Shown here one piece after another: positions 8,485-17,915 of a stretch of 64,000 nucleotides of DNA. Within the stretch, counting starts at the first letter, position 1. Every line of letters begins with the position of its first letter. The stretch spans positions 90,409 through 154,408 of the forward strand of contig NZ_KB893933.1 in assembly GCF_000374285.1 (NCBI RefSeq), written 5' to 3'. Made by a program: the position numbers and the translations under genes. The DNA comes from Actinobacillus capsulatus DSM 19761. GTDB taxonomy: Bacteria; Pseudomonadota; Gammaproteobacteria; Enterobacterales; Pasteurellaceae. Below the pieces are notes generated by a model. That model saw nothing but the letters and a program-made list of their open reading frames with translations. It was not told the DNA's origin and searched no databases.

Positions 8485-10155
8485 TTACTTCGCAATACGT
8501 TTATATTTGATACGGTGAGGTTGCGTTGCCGCATCACCTAAGGTTTTCTTTTTCCACTCTTCGTAATCAGAGAAGTTACCTTCGTAGAAGGTCACTTTAC
8601 CTTCATCGCCGTAATCTAAAATGTGGGTTGCGACACGGTCTAAGAACCAACGGTCGTGCGAGATAACCATTGCACAGCCCGGGAATTCTAAGATCGCATT
8701 TTCTAACGCACGTAAGGTTTCAACGTCCAAGTCATTGGTCGGTTCGTCTAATAATAATACGTTACCGCCACGTTGGAGAAGTTTCGCTAAGTGCAAACGA
8801 CCACGTTCACCGCCTGATAATTCGCCGACACGTTTTTGTTGATCCACACCTTTGAAGTTGAAACGTCCAACGTAAGCACGGCTTGGGATCTCAAAGTTGC
8901 CGATGGTTAAAATATCTTGTCCGTTTGATACTTCTTCCCACACGGTTTTCTTATCGTCCATTGCATCACGGAACTGCTCCACAGACGCTAATACTACGGT
9001 TTCTCCCATCACGATTGAACCGCTGTCTGGTTGCTCTTGCCCTGAAAGCATACGGAATAAGGTGGACTTACCCGCACCGTTAGCACCGATAATGCCAACA
9101 ATCGCCCCTTTCGGAATGCTGAATGAGAGATCATCAATCAAAGTACGTTCGCCGTAAGATTTGGTTAAATTTTGCACCTCAATCACTTTATCACCTAAAC
9201 GTGGACCAGGTGGAATAAAGAGTTCGTTGGTTTCGTTACGTTTTTGATATTCGCCTGAATTAAGCTCATCAAAACGTGCCATACGTGCTTTACTTTTCGC
9301 TTGGCGACCTTTCGGATTTTGACGTACCCATTCCAACTCTTTCGCAATCGATTTTTGTCGAGCGGATTCAGCCGCTGCTTCTTGTTCTAAACGTTTCTCT
9401 TTCTGCTCTAACCAAGAAGAATAGTTACCTTCCCAAGGAATACCTTCACCACGGTCAAGCTCTAAGATCCAACCCGCTACGTTATCTAAGAAATAACGGT
9501 CGTGGGTAATCGCTACTACTGTACCTTCATAGTCATGTAAGAAACGCTCTAACCACGCTACCGATTCCGCATCCAAGTGGTTGGTCGGTTCATCTAACAA
9601 TAACATATCCGGTTTTTCGAGTAATAAACGGCAAAGCGCAACACGACGACGTTCACCACCGGATAAATGTTCGATTTTCGCATCCCATTCCGGTAAACGT
9701 AACGCATCCGCTGCACGTTCTAATTGGTTATCAAGATTATGACCGTCATGTGCTTGAATAATCGCTTCTAAGTTAGCTTGCTCTGCAGCTAACTTATCGA
9801 AATCTGCATCCGGATCGGCATATAACGCATAAACTTCGTCTAAACGAGTTAGCGCATTTTTTACTTCCGAAACCGCTTCTTCAATTGCTTCACGCACGGT
9901 TTGTTGCGGATCTAATTTTGGTTCCTGCGGTAAATAACCGATTTTAATACCCGGTTGCGGACGAGCTTCACCTTCGAACTCTTTATCTACGCCCGCCATG
10001 ATACGTAATAAGGTTGATTTACCCGCACCGTTTAAACCAAGTACCCCGATTTTTGCGCCTGGGAAAAAGCTTAAAGAAATATCTTTAAGAATATGACGCT
10101 TCGGTGGCACGACTTTGCCGACGCGATGCATCGTATATACAAATTGAGTTGACAT
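8485..10155 (-). CDS. ettA: Energy-dependent translational throttle protein EttA (ABC-F)
   Basis: EttA is a soluble ABC-F ATPase that binds the ribosomal E site and gates entry into elongation according to ATP/ADP level. The 556-residue protein has two nucleotide-binding domains, each with a Walker A (GLNGAGKS, GANGAGKS) and an LSGGER signature, joined by a charged linker of the P-site tRNA-interaction type (about residues 240-310). The N-terminus, MSTQFVYTMHRVGKVVPP, is typical of EttA, not of other ABC-F members. No membrane domain is present. Confidence 0.95.
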   Translation of the reverse strand: MSTQFVYTMHRVGKVVPPKRHILKDISLSFFPGAKIGVLGLNGAGKSTLLRIMAGVDKEFEGEARPQPGIKIGYLPQEPKLDPQQTVREAIEEAVSEVKNALTRLDEVYALYADPDADFDKLAAEQANLEAIIQAHDGHNLDNQLERAADALRLPEWDAKIEHLSGGERRRVALCRLLLEKPDMLLLDEPTNHLDAESVAWLERFLHDYEGTVVAITHDRYFLDNVAGWILELDRGEGIPWEGNYSSWLEQKEKRLEQEAAAESARQKSIAKELEWVRQNPKGRQAKSKARMARFDELNSGEYQKRNETNELFIPPGPRLGDKVIEVQNLTKSYGERTLIDDLSFSIPKGAIVGIIGANGAGKSTLFRMLSGQEQPDSGSIVMGETVVLASVEQFRDAMDDKKTVWEEVSNGQDILTIGNFEIPSRAYVGRFNFKGVDQQKRVGELSGGERGRLHLAKLLQRGGNVLLLDEPTNDLDVETLRALENAILEFPGCAMVISHDRWFLDRVATHILDYGDEGKVTFYEGNFSDYEEWKKKTLGDAATQPHRIKYKRIAK

Positions 10156-10317
10156 TATGTATTCCTCATAAAAAAATTTTATCTATTTTACTTGAAAACA
10201 GGGGCGAAATATAGGGATTCCTACATTTGCAAATTTTTCATAAAATTCGACCGCTTGTTGTAAGATATTTAGACAAATATACACTAAAAGCTATAATCAA
10301 GACTAGGAGCTACCACT

Positions 10318-10692
10318 ATGCTAAAAAGAACTTTCCCGCCTATTGCGGCACTTTTATTAAGCTTTCCTATTACAGTATCAGCAAATGAAAGCAATCAACA
10401 AGTTGCAAACAGCCAATCAATCACTGAAAAAAAAGCGCAAGGTATTTGGATTGACATACGTACCACAGAAGAATTTGCCGCGGGACATATTGAAGACGCA
10501 ATCAATATTCCAGTTGAACAGGTTAGTGCAAAAATCCATCAACTGACAGAAGATAAAGATGTACCGATTCACTTATATTACCGTTCAGGGAGTCGTGCTG
10601 ACGTAGCATTAACTGAATTACAGAAGCTGGGCTATCGCCAAGTGACAAACCACGGTGGCTACCAAGATTTATTGCGTAAAGGCATAAAATAA
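10318..10692 (+). CDS. Exported rhodanese-fold protein lacking the catalytic Cys
   Basis: This 124-residue protein has a signal peptide (MLKRTFPPIAALLLSFPITVSA) and one rhodanese domain of the PspE/GlpE kind: IDIRTTEEFAAGHIEDAINIP (about 45-65) and LYYRSGSRA (86-94). In active rhodaneses the loop reads YCRSGxR, with Cys as the sulfur acceptor; here Cys is Tyr88 (codon TAC). It should therefore be unable to transfer sulfur by the known mechanism. AGGAG precedes the ATG. Its periplasmic role is unknown; the frame is intact, so it is not an obvious pseudogene. Confidence 0.82.
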   Translation: MLKRTFPPIAALLLSFPITVSANESNQQVANSQSITEKKAQGIWIDIRTTEEFAAGHIEDAINIPVEQVSAKIHQLTEDKDVPIHLYYRSGSRADVALTELQKLGYRQVTNHGGYQDLLRKGIK

Positions 10693-10710
10693 TCGTAAAA
10701 AAATTCACAT

Positions 10711-10745
10711 AAAAGACCGCTTGTATTGCAGTCTTTTGTCTTTTT
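10711..10745 (+). terminator. Possible terminator containing an uptake signal
   Basis: AAAAGAC (10711-10717) and GTCTTTT (10731-10737) can pair around a loop that contains ACCGCTTGT, with a T-rich stretch after it. The stem is short. Confidence 0.45.
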
Positions 10746-10868
10746 ACAAGCAAAGAGTGCTACTTGATAGGAAATATTTTGTAAGAAGTTCCCTTTTATA
10801 GCGTCCAATTTTCGCAACTTATTTTATGCACAACCTATTATTCTTATAATTTATAAAAGGAGACTTTA

Positions 10869-11243
10869 ATGAAAAAACTTACTTCACTTTCAGCTATTAT
10901 GATGGGCTTCGCGCTTATGGTTAACGCACATGCAAATGACATGAAAGATTCTCATCATATGATGAAAGATGACAAAATGATGTCTGATAAACATACGATG
11001 AAAGACGATAAAATGATGTCTGATAAACATACGATGAAAGACGATAAAATGATGTCTGATAAACATATGATGAAAGACGACAAAATGATGTCTGATAAAC
11101 ATATGATGAAAGACGACAAAATGATGTCTGATAAACATATGATGAAAGATGACAAAATGATGTCTGATAAGCATATGATGAAAGACGATAAAATGATGTC
11201 AAAAAAACATAAAAAGAAAATGATGAAAAAAGCTAGTCAATAA
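10869..11243 (+). CDS. Secreted Met/Lys/Asp/His-rich repeat protein (MxKDx type)
   Basis: A clear signal peptide (about residues 1-23, ending NAHA) is followed almost entirely by a 12-residue unit, KMMSDKH(T/M)MKDD. Six full copies span residues 36-107, with partial copies on both sides and a Lys-rich tail. Composition is dominated by Met, Lys, Asp and His; the protein has no predicted globular domain. Short exported proteins of this kind are annotated as pentapeptide MXKDX repeat proteins. Regular Met and His suggest copper or other metal binding in the periplasm, which is inference. AAAGGAG gives a strong ribosome site, with a TATAAT at 10845. Confidence 0.8.
   Translation: MKKLTSLSAIMMGFALMVNAHANDMKDSHHMMKDDKMMSDKHTMKDDKMMSDKHTMKDDKMMSDKHMMKDDKMMSDKHMMKDDKMMSDKHMMKDDKMMSDKHMMKDDKMMSKKHKKKMMKKASQ
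10974..11189 (+). repeat. 36-bp in-frame tandem repeat, six copies
   Basis: Six consecutive 36-bp units encode the 12-residue repeat. The units are nearly identical at DNA level (for example ACG or ATG in the variable codon, GAC or GAT). Because the unit is a multiple of three, slippage would change protein length without shifting the frame. Confidence 0.9.
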
Positions 11244-11255
11244 ACGACATTAACA

Positions 11256-11299
11256 AAAAAGGGCTGTTTAAAGTATTCATACTCTAAAACAGCCCTTTT
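11256..11299. terminator. Bidirectional terminator between repeat protein and murA
   Basis: GGGCTGTTTA and TAAACAGCCC arms with an inner AGTAT/ATACT pairing are flanked by A6 on the left and T4 on the right. It serves both convergent genes. Confidence 0.85.
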
Positions 11300-11314
11300 G
11301 ATATTTATATTAAA

Positions 11315-12691
<1,377 letters not shown>

Positions 12692-12722
12692 AGCTATCAT
12701 TCTCTATTATTTATCGAACATG

Positions 12723-12983
12723 CTAGCTTACCATATTAAGTAAGCGATCTTTTTTCCACTGTTCTGTCGAGAAAACTTTAATCGTCAATGCGTGGATAGC
12801 ATTCGTTGCAAAATATTCACCCAATGGTGCATATACCGCTTGTTGTTGTTTTACTTTTGATAACTGTGCTAATTCGTCGCTAACAACGATTACACCATAA
12901 TGCGAATTTTCACCTTGCGCATGAATCTCCGCAGCTGTCGGTAACGCATTTCTTAAAATTTCTTCGAGTTGTTTTGGTTCCAT
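12723..12983 (-). CDS. ibaG: BolA-family protein IbaG
   Basis: This 86-residue BolA-like protein ends its core with HALTIKVFSTEQWKK, and has a conserved histidine pair region (IHAQGENSHYGVIVVS) of the kind that binds Fe-S clusters together with a monothiol glutaredoxin. It keeps the enterobacterial position between mlaB and murA. E. coli IbaG (YrbA) is linked to acid stress and iron-sulfur trafficking. It lies 15 bases after mlaB and is presumably its last operon partner. Confidence 0.9.
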   Translation of the reverse strand: MEPKQLEEILRNALPTAAEIHAQGENSHYGVIVVSDELAQLSKVKQQQAVYAPLGEYFATNAIHALTIKVFSTEQWKKDRLLNMVS

Positions 12984-12998
12984 GTGCTTATAAGTTCC

Positions 12999-13358
12999 TT
13001 AAGCTTTTTCACAACATAATTTGCCTTTTTCGCAAACTATAAATCGGTTAAGCCATTCTGATAAATCAAATAATTCGGCTAGTGCTTTCAATGTCTCAGG
13101 AATATTAATTAACCAGTTCGACGTTTGTTTTTGATAACGATTGAGCAATTCAGCAAGCAATGTAAAACCGGCGGAATCAACACGCTTAAGATCTTTTAAA
13201 TCCCAATAAATATGTTGGTTACCTTTCAGCGATAAAAAAGAAGCACGTTGCTTCCAAAGCGGAAGCAACGTGTCTCGAGTTAATTCGCCTGACAATTTTA
13301 AAAATAGGCTTTCAGTATTCTGCTGAACGCCCCATCGTAATGTTTTTTGTGGCTTCAT
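12999..13358 (-). CDS. mlaB: Mla complex STAS-domain subunit
   Basis: MlaB is the cytoplasmic STAS-domain subunit that binds and stabilises the MlaF ATPase. The 119-residue protein shows the STAS pattern: an N-terminal strand (LKLSGELTRDTL), then YWDLKDLKRVDSAGFTLLAELL, where the SAG/DSAG turn is the family hallmark. It is ten bases after mlaC. Sequence conservation of this subunit is low in general; operon position supports the call. Confidence 0.88.
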   Translation of the reverse strand: MKPQKTLRWGVQQNTESLFLKLSGELTRDTLLPLWKQRASFLSLKGNQHIYWDLKDLKRVDSAGFTLLAELLNRYQKQTSNWLINIPETLKALAELFDLSEWLNRFIVCEKGKLCCEKA

Positions 13359-13368
13359 AAAACTAAAA

Positions 13369-14007
13369 TTATTTACTTAATGTAATCGGTTGTTTAGCGG
13401 ATTGCGCAACTTGTGCCGTTAAAGCATCAATCCCTTTTTGACGTAAGACGCCGCTCCACTCATTTTGTTTGGTCGCAATCATACTCACACCTTCCGCTGC
13501 CATATCATATGCTTGCCATTCACCAGTCTTACTGTTTTTACGCCATTTGAAATCTAATTTGATTGGCGCGGAGTTGCCTGATGATAACACATTTACACGA
13601 ATGCTTACGATAGATTTGTCACCTACCGGCTTCTCGCTCTCAATTTGTACTTGTTGGTCTTGGTACTGCGTTAACACTTGCGCATATGATTGTTCAATAA
13701 ACTGACCAAAAGCAGTAAAGAATTGCTCACGTTGTGCTTCTGATGCAGAAGAAAGTGATTTACCTAATACTAATTGACCTGCATATTTCACATGTACACG
13801 AGGCATTAAATCATTACGTACAATTGTACGTAAATATTCTGGATTCGCCTTAATTTTACTTTGATTCGCTTTAATATCGTTAAAGAGTTTATCTGCTGTT
13901 TGTTGCATTAAAACGTATGGACTTGTTTCAGCAAATGCTTGTGCTGAGAATAACGTTGCGACTGCTACAAAACCGGTTACGATTACTTTTTTGATGTTTT
14001 TTAACAT
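13369..14007 (-). CDS. mlaC: Periplasmic phospholipid carrier
   Basis: MlaC shuttles phospholipids across the periplasm between the outer-membrane MlaA complex and the inner-membrane MlaFEDB transporter. The 212-residue protein has a signal peptide (cleavage likely after SAQAFA, near residue 26) and the Tol-Ttg2 pattern, with NPEYLRTIVRNDLMPRVHVKY and a C-terminal DMAAEGVSMIATKQNEWS motif. MlaA is not in this window. Confidence 0.95.
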   Translation of the reverse strand: MLKNIKKVIVTGFVAVATLFSAQAFAETSPYVLMQQTADKLFNDIKANQSKIKANPEYLRTIVRNDLMPRVHVKYAGQLVLGKSLSSASEAQREQFFTAFGQFIEQSYAQVLTQYQDQQVQIESEKPVGDKSIVSIRVNVLSSGNSAPIKLDFKWRKNSKTGEWQAYDMAAEGVSMIATKQNEWSGVLRQKGIDALTAQVAQSAKQPITLSK

Positions 14008-14077
14008 TTAAAATCTCCAAATGTAAGGTGTCTTCCCACCCGAAATAAAATATCACTCAGTGAAAATCACTGTGCAA

Positions 14078-14602
14078 TTATTGCGCTTTAGGCTCTGCTT
14101 CGCCTTCCGCTTTTTCTCCGCCAGTTTTATCCGATTTTTTATCTCCGTATAAGAACTGACCGATTAAATCTTCCAACACCATTGCTGAATTCGTATCAAC
14201 AAAGCTGCTACCCTCTTTCATATATTCCGTTTCGCCTTCCAACATAAAACCAATATTTAAAGCGATATATTGCTCGCCTAACAGACCTGAAGTTTTAATT
14301 GAAAGTGAACTGGTATCAGGAATCTTATTAAAATCCTCATTTACCGCTAAAGTTACTTTAGGTGTATAGGTTTGTGCATCTAAATTAATTTCCGCCACAC
14401 GTCCTACAACAACCCCTCCAACCTTAATCGGCGCACGGACTTTTAGTCCCCCGATGTTATCAAAAGTTGCGTAAAGAGTGTAAGTCTTATCTGAGGTAAA
14501 GCCCTGTACGTTCGCAACACGCAAGCCTAAAAACACTAAAGCAGCTAAGCCAAGTAATACAAATAAGCCCACCCAAAATTCATATTTAATTGATTGACGC
14601 AT
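14078..14602 (-). CDS. mlaD: Mla complex MCE-domain subunit
   Basis: MlaD forms the hexameric MCE ring attached to the inner membrane. One N-terminal membrane helix (about residues 8-30) is followed by the MCE domain (GGLKVRAPIKVGGVVVGRV, about 49-67, then the SIKTSGLLGEQYIALNIG region). The C-terminal tail is short, Lys/Glu-rich and not conserved. The 174-residue length is close to the 183 of E. coli. Confidence 0.95.
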   Translation of the reverse strand: MRQSIKYEFWVGLFVLLGLAALVFLGLRVANVQGFTSDKTYTLYATFDNIGGLKVRAPIKVGGVVVGRVAEINLDAQTYTPKVTLAVNEDFNKIPDTSSLSIKTSGLLGEQYIALNIGFMLEGETEYMKEGSSFVDTNSAMVLEDLIGQFLYGDKKSDKTGGEKAEGEAEPKAQ

Positions 14603-14620
14603 TGTCTTTTCCTTTGTGAA

Positions 14621-15397
14621 TTAACCACCGAACATAATAGCGGTCAAAATAAAATCAAGCCCAAGTACTACTAACGAAGCATGTACTACTGTTCTTGTTG
14701 TTGCTTGGCTAATGCCTTCTGAAGTCGCAACGGCATCATAACCGTTAAATAACGCAATCCATACTACGGCAAAAGCAAAAACAATGCTTTTAATCGAGCC
14801 GTTTATCAGATCGCTCCAATCGACCGAGTTTTGCATTACCGACCAAAAGCTACCACCATCAACACCTTTCCAATCGACTCCGACTAACGAACCGCCCCAA
14901 ATCCCGATAGCGGTAAAAATTGCCGCTAAAATCGGCATTGAAATCACACCCGCCCAAAAACGCGGCGCAATAATACGTCTTAACGGGTCAACCGCCATCA
15001 TTTCAAGGCTTGATAGCTGTTCCGTTGCTTTCATTAAACCGATTTCTGCCGTTAATGCAGATCCGGCGCGCCCCGCAAAAAGCAGTGCAGTCACAACAGG
15101 CCCAAGTTCTCTTAACAGTGATAGTGAAACTAGCGTACCTAAACTGGTTTCGGCGGCAAAATCGACTAATACCACATAACCTTGTAAGCCTAATACCATA
15201 CCGATAAATAAGCCTGACAGCATAATAATCAGGAGAGATTGAACTCCTAATACATATAATTGCTTAATTAATAACGGTGTATGCTTACGAAATTGTGGTT
15301 TGCCGATCAATGCACCAAGCAACATGAAAGTTGCCCGACCAAACGCTCGTACAAAACCAATCACAGAAGAACCGATGCCACTAATAAAATTAATCAC
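14621..15397 (-). CDS. mlaE: Mla complex permease
   Basis: MlaE is the integral membrane permease of the phospholipid transporter. The 258-residue protein has five to six membrane segments and the MlaE/YrbE family core ([25 protein letters not shown] and a nearby [13 protein letters not shown] coupling segment). Its start overlaps the mlaF end by eight bases, and mlaD follows 18 bases later. Confidence 0.96.
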   Translation of the reverse strand: MINFISGIGSSVIGFVRAFGRATFMLLGALIGKPQFRKHTPLLIKQLYVLGVQSLLIIMLSGLFIGMVLGLQGYVVLVDFAAETSLGTLVSLSLLRELGPVVTALLFAGRAGSALTAEIGLMKATEQLSSLEMMAVDPLRRIIAPRFWAGVISMPILAAIFTAIGIWGGSLVGVDWKGVDGGSFWSVMQNSVDWSDLINGSIKSIVFAFAVVWIALFNGYDAVATSEGISQATTRTVVHASLVVLGLDFILTAIMFGG

Positions 15398-16193
15398 TAA
15401 ACAGCTCCTCCGTATATTCTTTAGCCGGATAATGAAAACGAACCGGACCGTCTGCCTTACCAGCTAAGAACTGAACCACTTGCGGATCTTGACTTGCCAT
15501 CAATGCTTCCGGCGTACCTTCAGCAATCACATGCTTATCCGCTACAATATAAGCATAATCAGCGATACTCAGTACTTCCGTCACATCATGTGAAACCACA
15601 ATTGAGGTTAAATTCAGTGCCAGATTAAGTTTTCTGATTAGCTCGACAATCACGCCCATACTAATCGGATCTTGTCCGGTAAACGGTTCATCATACATAA
15701 TTAACTCGGGATCTAACGCTATTGCTCGCGCTAACGCCGCTCTACGCGCCATTCCGCCCGAAAGTTCCGCCGGCATTAATTGTGCTGCACCACGTAATCC
15801 GACCGATTCTAGCTTCATTAGCACCAATTTTCTAATTAATGCTTCCGGTAATCTTGTATGTTCACGAATAGGGAAGGCAACATTATCAAAGGTAGATAAA
15901 TCAGTAAATAATGCACCTGATTGGAATAACATCCCCATACGCTGACGAATCTCATAAAGCCTTTTATTAGACGCCTTACACACATCTTCGCCATCAAATA
16001 ATATTTGGCCTTTTTCAGGAATAATTTGCCCGCCGATTAAGCGTAGTAAAGTCGTTTTACCAATTCCTGACGGTCCCATAATCGCGGTAACTTTTCCTTT
16101 CTGCACTCGCAGATTTAAGTTGTTATAAATCACCTTTTCACCCCGACTAAAGGTGAGGTTTTTCACTTCAACTAAGTATTTATTATCTCGCAT
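15390..16193 (-). CDS. mlaF: Mla complex ATPase
   Basis: MlaF is the ABC ATPase that powers MlaFEDB. Walker A (GPSGIGKTT), the ABC signature (LSGGMARR) and Walker B (LIMYDEPF) are intact. The open frame begins 22 codons earlier at 16259, but the ATG at 16193 ([13 protein letters not shown]) gives 267 residues as in E. coli. It is the first gene of the mlaFEDCB-ibaG operon, divergent from the serine protease gene. Confidence 0.95.
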   Translation of the reverse strand: MRDNKYLVEVKNLTFSRGEKVIYNNLNLRVQKGKVTAIMGPSGIGKTTLLRLIGGQIIPEKGQILFDGEDVCKASNKRLYEIRQRMGMLFQSGALFTDLSTFDNVAFPIREHTRLPEALIRKLVLMKLESVGLRGAAQLMPAELSGGMARRAALARAIALDPELIMYDEPFTGQDPISMGVIVELIRKLNLALNLTSIVVSHDVTEVLSIADYAYIVADKHVIAEGTPEALMASQDPQVVQFLAGKADGPVRFHYPAKEYTEELFSD

Positions 16194-16371
16194 TGGAATT
16201 TTCTTTAGTAATTTATATAAAACATAGAATGGTTGACAATACTCTATTAACCGCCACATAAAGTCAAAGGATTTTTAACTTTTGACAGAAAATGTACAAT
16301 TTAATAACCATTTTTAATAAACTTTTGCATAAACAATTGATTATTTTTTAGCAACACTCTTGCTTTTTAAA

Positions 16372-16399
16372 GGAACCGCCACCAAATTAGATAGTCTGA
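16372..16399 (+). promoter_or_regulatory. Sigma-E-type promoter of the DegP/DegQ gene
   Basis: GGAACCG (16372-16378) and GTCTGA (16394-16399) are 15 bp apart. This matches the known sigma-E promoter pattern (GGAACTT, about 15-16 bp, then GTCTGA) closely in both sequence and spacing, and lies upstream of an envelope-stress protease that sigma-E controls in E. coli. Confidence 0.75.
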
Positions 16400-16405
16400 A
16401 TGGAT

Positions 16406-16426
16406 ACGAGCTGACTTGAAGCTCGT
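16406..16426 (+). promoter_or_regulatory. Hairpin at the predicted 5' end of the protease mRNA
   Basis: ACGAGCT (16406-16412) and AGCTCGT (16420-16426) are a perfect seven-bp stem with a seven-base loop. They begin about where the sigma-E transcript should start. TTTTTT follows at 16431-16436, so it could be a stabilising 5' hairpin or a weak attenuator. Confidence 0.5.
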
Positions 16427-16461
16427 TGAATTTTTTAACACAACAAAAAGGATAAATATAA

Positions 16462-17877
16462 ATGAATAAAGTAATGAAAAAATCGATCTTAACTTCACTA
16501 GTATTAGGTCTCGGTTTATTCTCAGTTTCAACAACGACACAAGCTACATTACCTACCGTTGTTGAAGACCAAGCACTTCCAAGCTTAGCGTCAATGATTG
16601 AAAAAGTTCGTCCTGCGGTAGTTAGTATTTCAGTAGAAGGAAAAACGGAAGAAAGAACTCGTTATCGTCGTGACATTCCTGAAGAATTTGAATTTTTCTT
16701 TGGTCCTGATATGTTTGGTGAACGCAGCGCTCCACGTAATTTCCGCGGGCAAGGCTCAGGTGCAATTATCAATGCCGAAAAAGGTTATGTAATTACGAAT
16801 AATCACGTTATTAAAAATGCGGATAAAATTACGATTAAATTAGAAGACGGTCGTGAATTTAAAGCGAAATTATTAGGTGCGGATCCGCTATCGGATGTCG
16901 CACTAGTGCAAATTGAAAATCCTAAAAATTTAGTTGAACTAAAATTTGCCGATTCAGATAAATTACGAGTCGGCGATTTCAGTGTGGCGATTGGAAACCC
17001 ATTCGGTTTAGGTCAAACCGTAACTTCAGGGATTATCTCAGCATTAGGTCGTTCAACAGGTAATTCTGATGAAGGCTACGAAAGTTATATCCAAACGGAT
17101 GCTGCGGTAAACCAAGGTAACTCTGGCGGTCCATTAATTAACTTAAACGGTGAGTTAATCGGTATTAATACCGCAATTATTTCACCAAGCGGCGGCAATG
17201 CCGGTATTGCGTTTGCGATCCCAAGTAATATGGCAAACAATCTCGTGCAACAAATTATTGAGTTTGGTGAAGTAAAACGCGGTATGTTAGGTATTAAAGG
17301 CGGAGAATTAAATGCTGATCTGGCAAAAGAATTCAAGATTGACGCCCAAAAAGGTGCATTTATCAGCGAAGTACTTGCTGACTCTGCCGCGGCTAAAGCC
17401 GGTTTAAAAGCAGGTGATGTGATTACTGAGCTAAACGGCAAAAAAATCAATAGCTTCAGTGAATTGCGCGCCAAAGTAGCGACTTCAGGTCCGGGTACGG
17501 AAATTGAACTAACGTATTTACGTGACGGTAAAGAAGAAAAAGCGAAAGTAACGCTCCAATCGGATAGTACTGACAATATGGCAAAAAATAGCAAAAATTC
17601 CAATAAAGCTACCACCAAAGACATTATTCCGGCTTTAAAAGGCGCAGAATTTGCTAACCTTGATAAAGACGGTGTAAAAGGTATCGAAATCGCAAAAGTG
17701 ACTAAAGGTTCATTTGCTGAAAACCGAGGCTTAGCGGAAGGCGATATTATCGTCGGTGTAAACCGTGTTAAAGTCGACAATATCAAACAATTACGTGAAG
17801 TGTTAGATTCGAAACCTTCTGTTATCGCATTAAATATTTTACGCGGTAACTCAAACTTCTACTTAATCCTTCAATAA
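16462..17877 (+). CDS. Periplasmic serine protease of the DegP/DegQ family
   Basis: This envelope quality-control protease and chaperone has a signal peptide (cleavage probably after TTTQA, near residue 28), a trypsin-like domain with catalytic His115 (TNNHV), Asp145 (DPLSDVALV) and Ser221 (GNSGGPL), and two PDZ domains (about 275-370 and 385-471). At 471 residues and with a short LA loop it lies between DegP and DegQ; either name is possible. A sigma-E-type promoter and an early hairpin lie upstream, and a strong terminator downstream. Confidence 0.93.
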   Translation: MNKVMKKSILTSLVLGLGLFSVSTTTQATLPTVVEDQALPSLASMIEKVRPAVVSISVEGKTEERTRYRRDIPEEFEFFFGPDMFGERSAPRNFRGQGSGAIINAEKGYVITNNHVIKNADKITIKLEDGREFKAKLLGADPLSDVALVQIENPKNLVELKFADSDKLRVGDFSVAIGNPFGLGQTVTSGIISALGRSTGNSDEGYESYIQTDAAVNQGNSGGPLINLNGELIGINTAIISPSGGNAGIAFAIPSNMANNLVQQIIEFGEVKRGMLGIKGGELNADLAKEFKIDAQKGAFISEVLADSAAAKAGLKAGDVITELNGKKINSFSELRAKVATSGPGTEIELTYLRDGKEEKAKVTLQSDSTDNMAKNSKNSNKATTKDIIPALKGAEFANLDKDGVKGIEIAKVTKGSFAENRGLAEGDIIVGVNRVKVDNIKQLREVLDSKPSVIALNILRGNSNFYLILQ

Positions 17878-17892
17878 TAAGGCATAAAAAAT

Positions 17893-17915
17893 CCCACCGG
17901 TCGGTGGGTTTTTTT
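17893..17915 (+). terminator. Terminator of the serine protease gene
   Basis: CCCACC-GGTC-GGTGGG is followed by TTTTTTT; an A6 run precedes the stem. The T run overlaps the stop codon of convergent yfcH, so it may work both ways. Confidence 0.88.

Noticed and set aside
10974-11189. Regular repeats that could look like a CRISPR array
   Set aside because: The 36-bp units are directly tandem, with no unique spacers, and encode a coherent protein repeat.
10890-11202. Three long minus-strand open frames across the repeat protein gene
   Set aside because: They exist only because the 36-bp repeat is free of stops in all frames. They have no ribosome site, and the plus-strand frame has a signal peptide and a strong ribosome site.
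17085-17786. A 233-codon minus-strand open frame inside the serine protease gene
   Set aside because: It is a shadow of the plus-strand protease, whose motifs and signal peptide are complete. It has no family resemblance.
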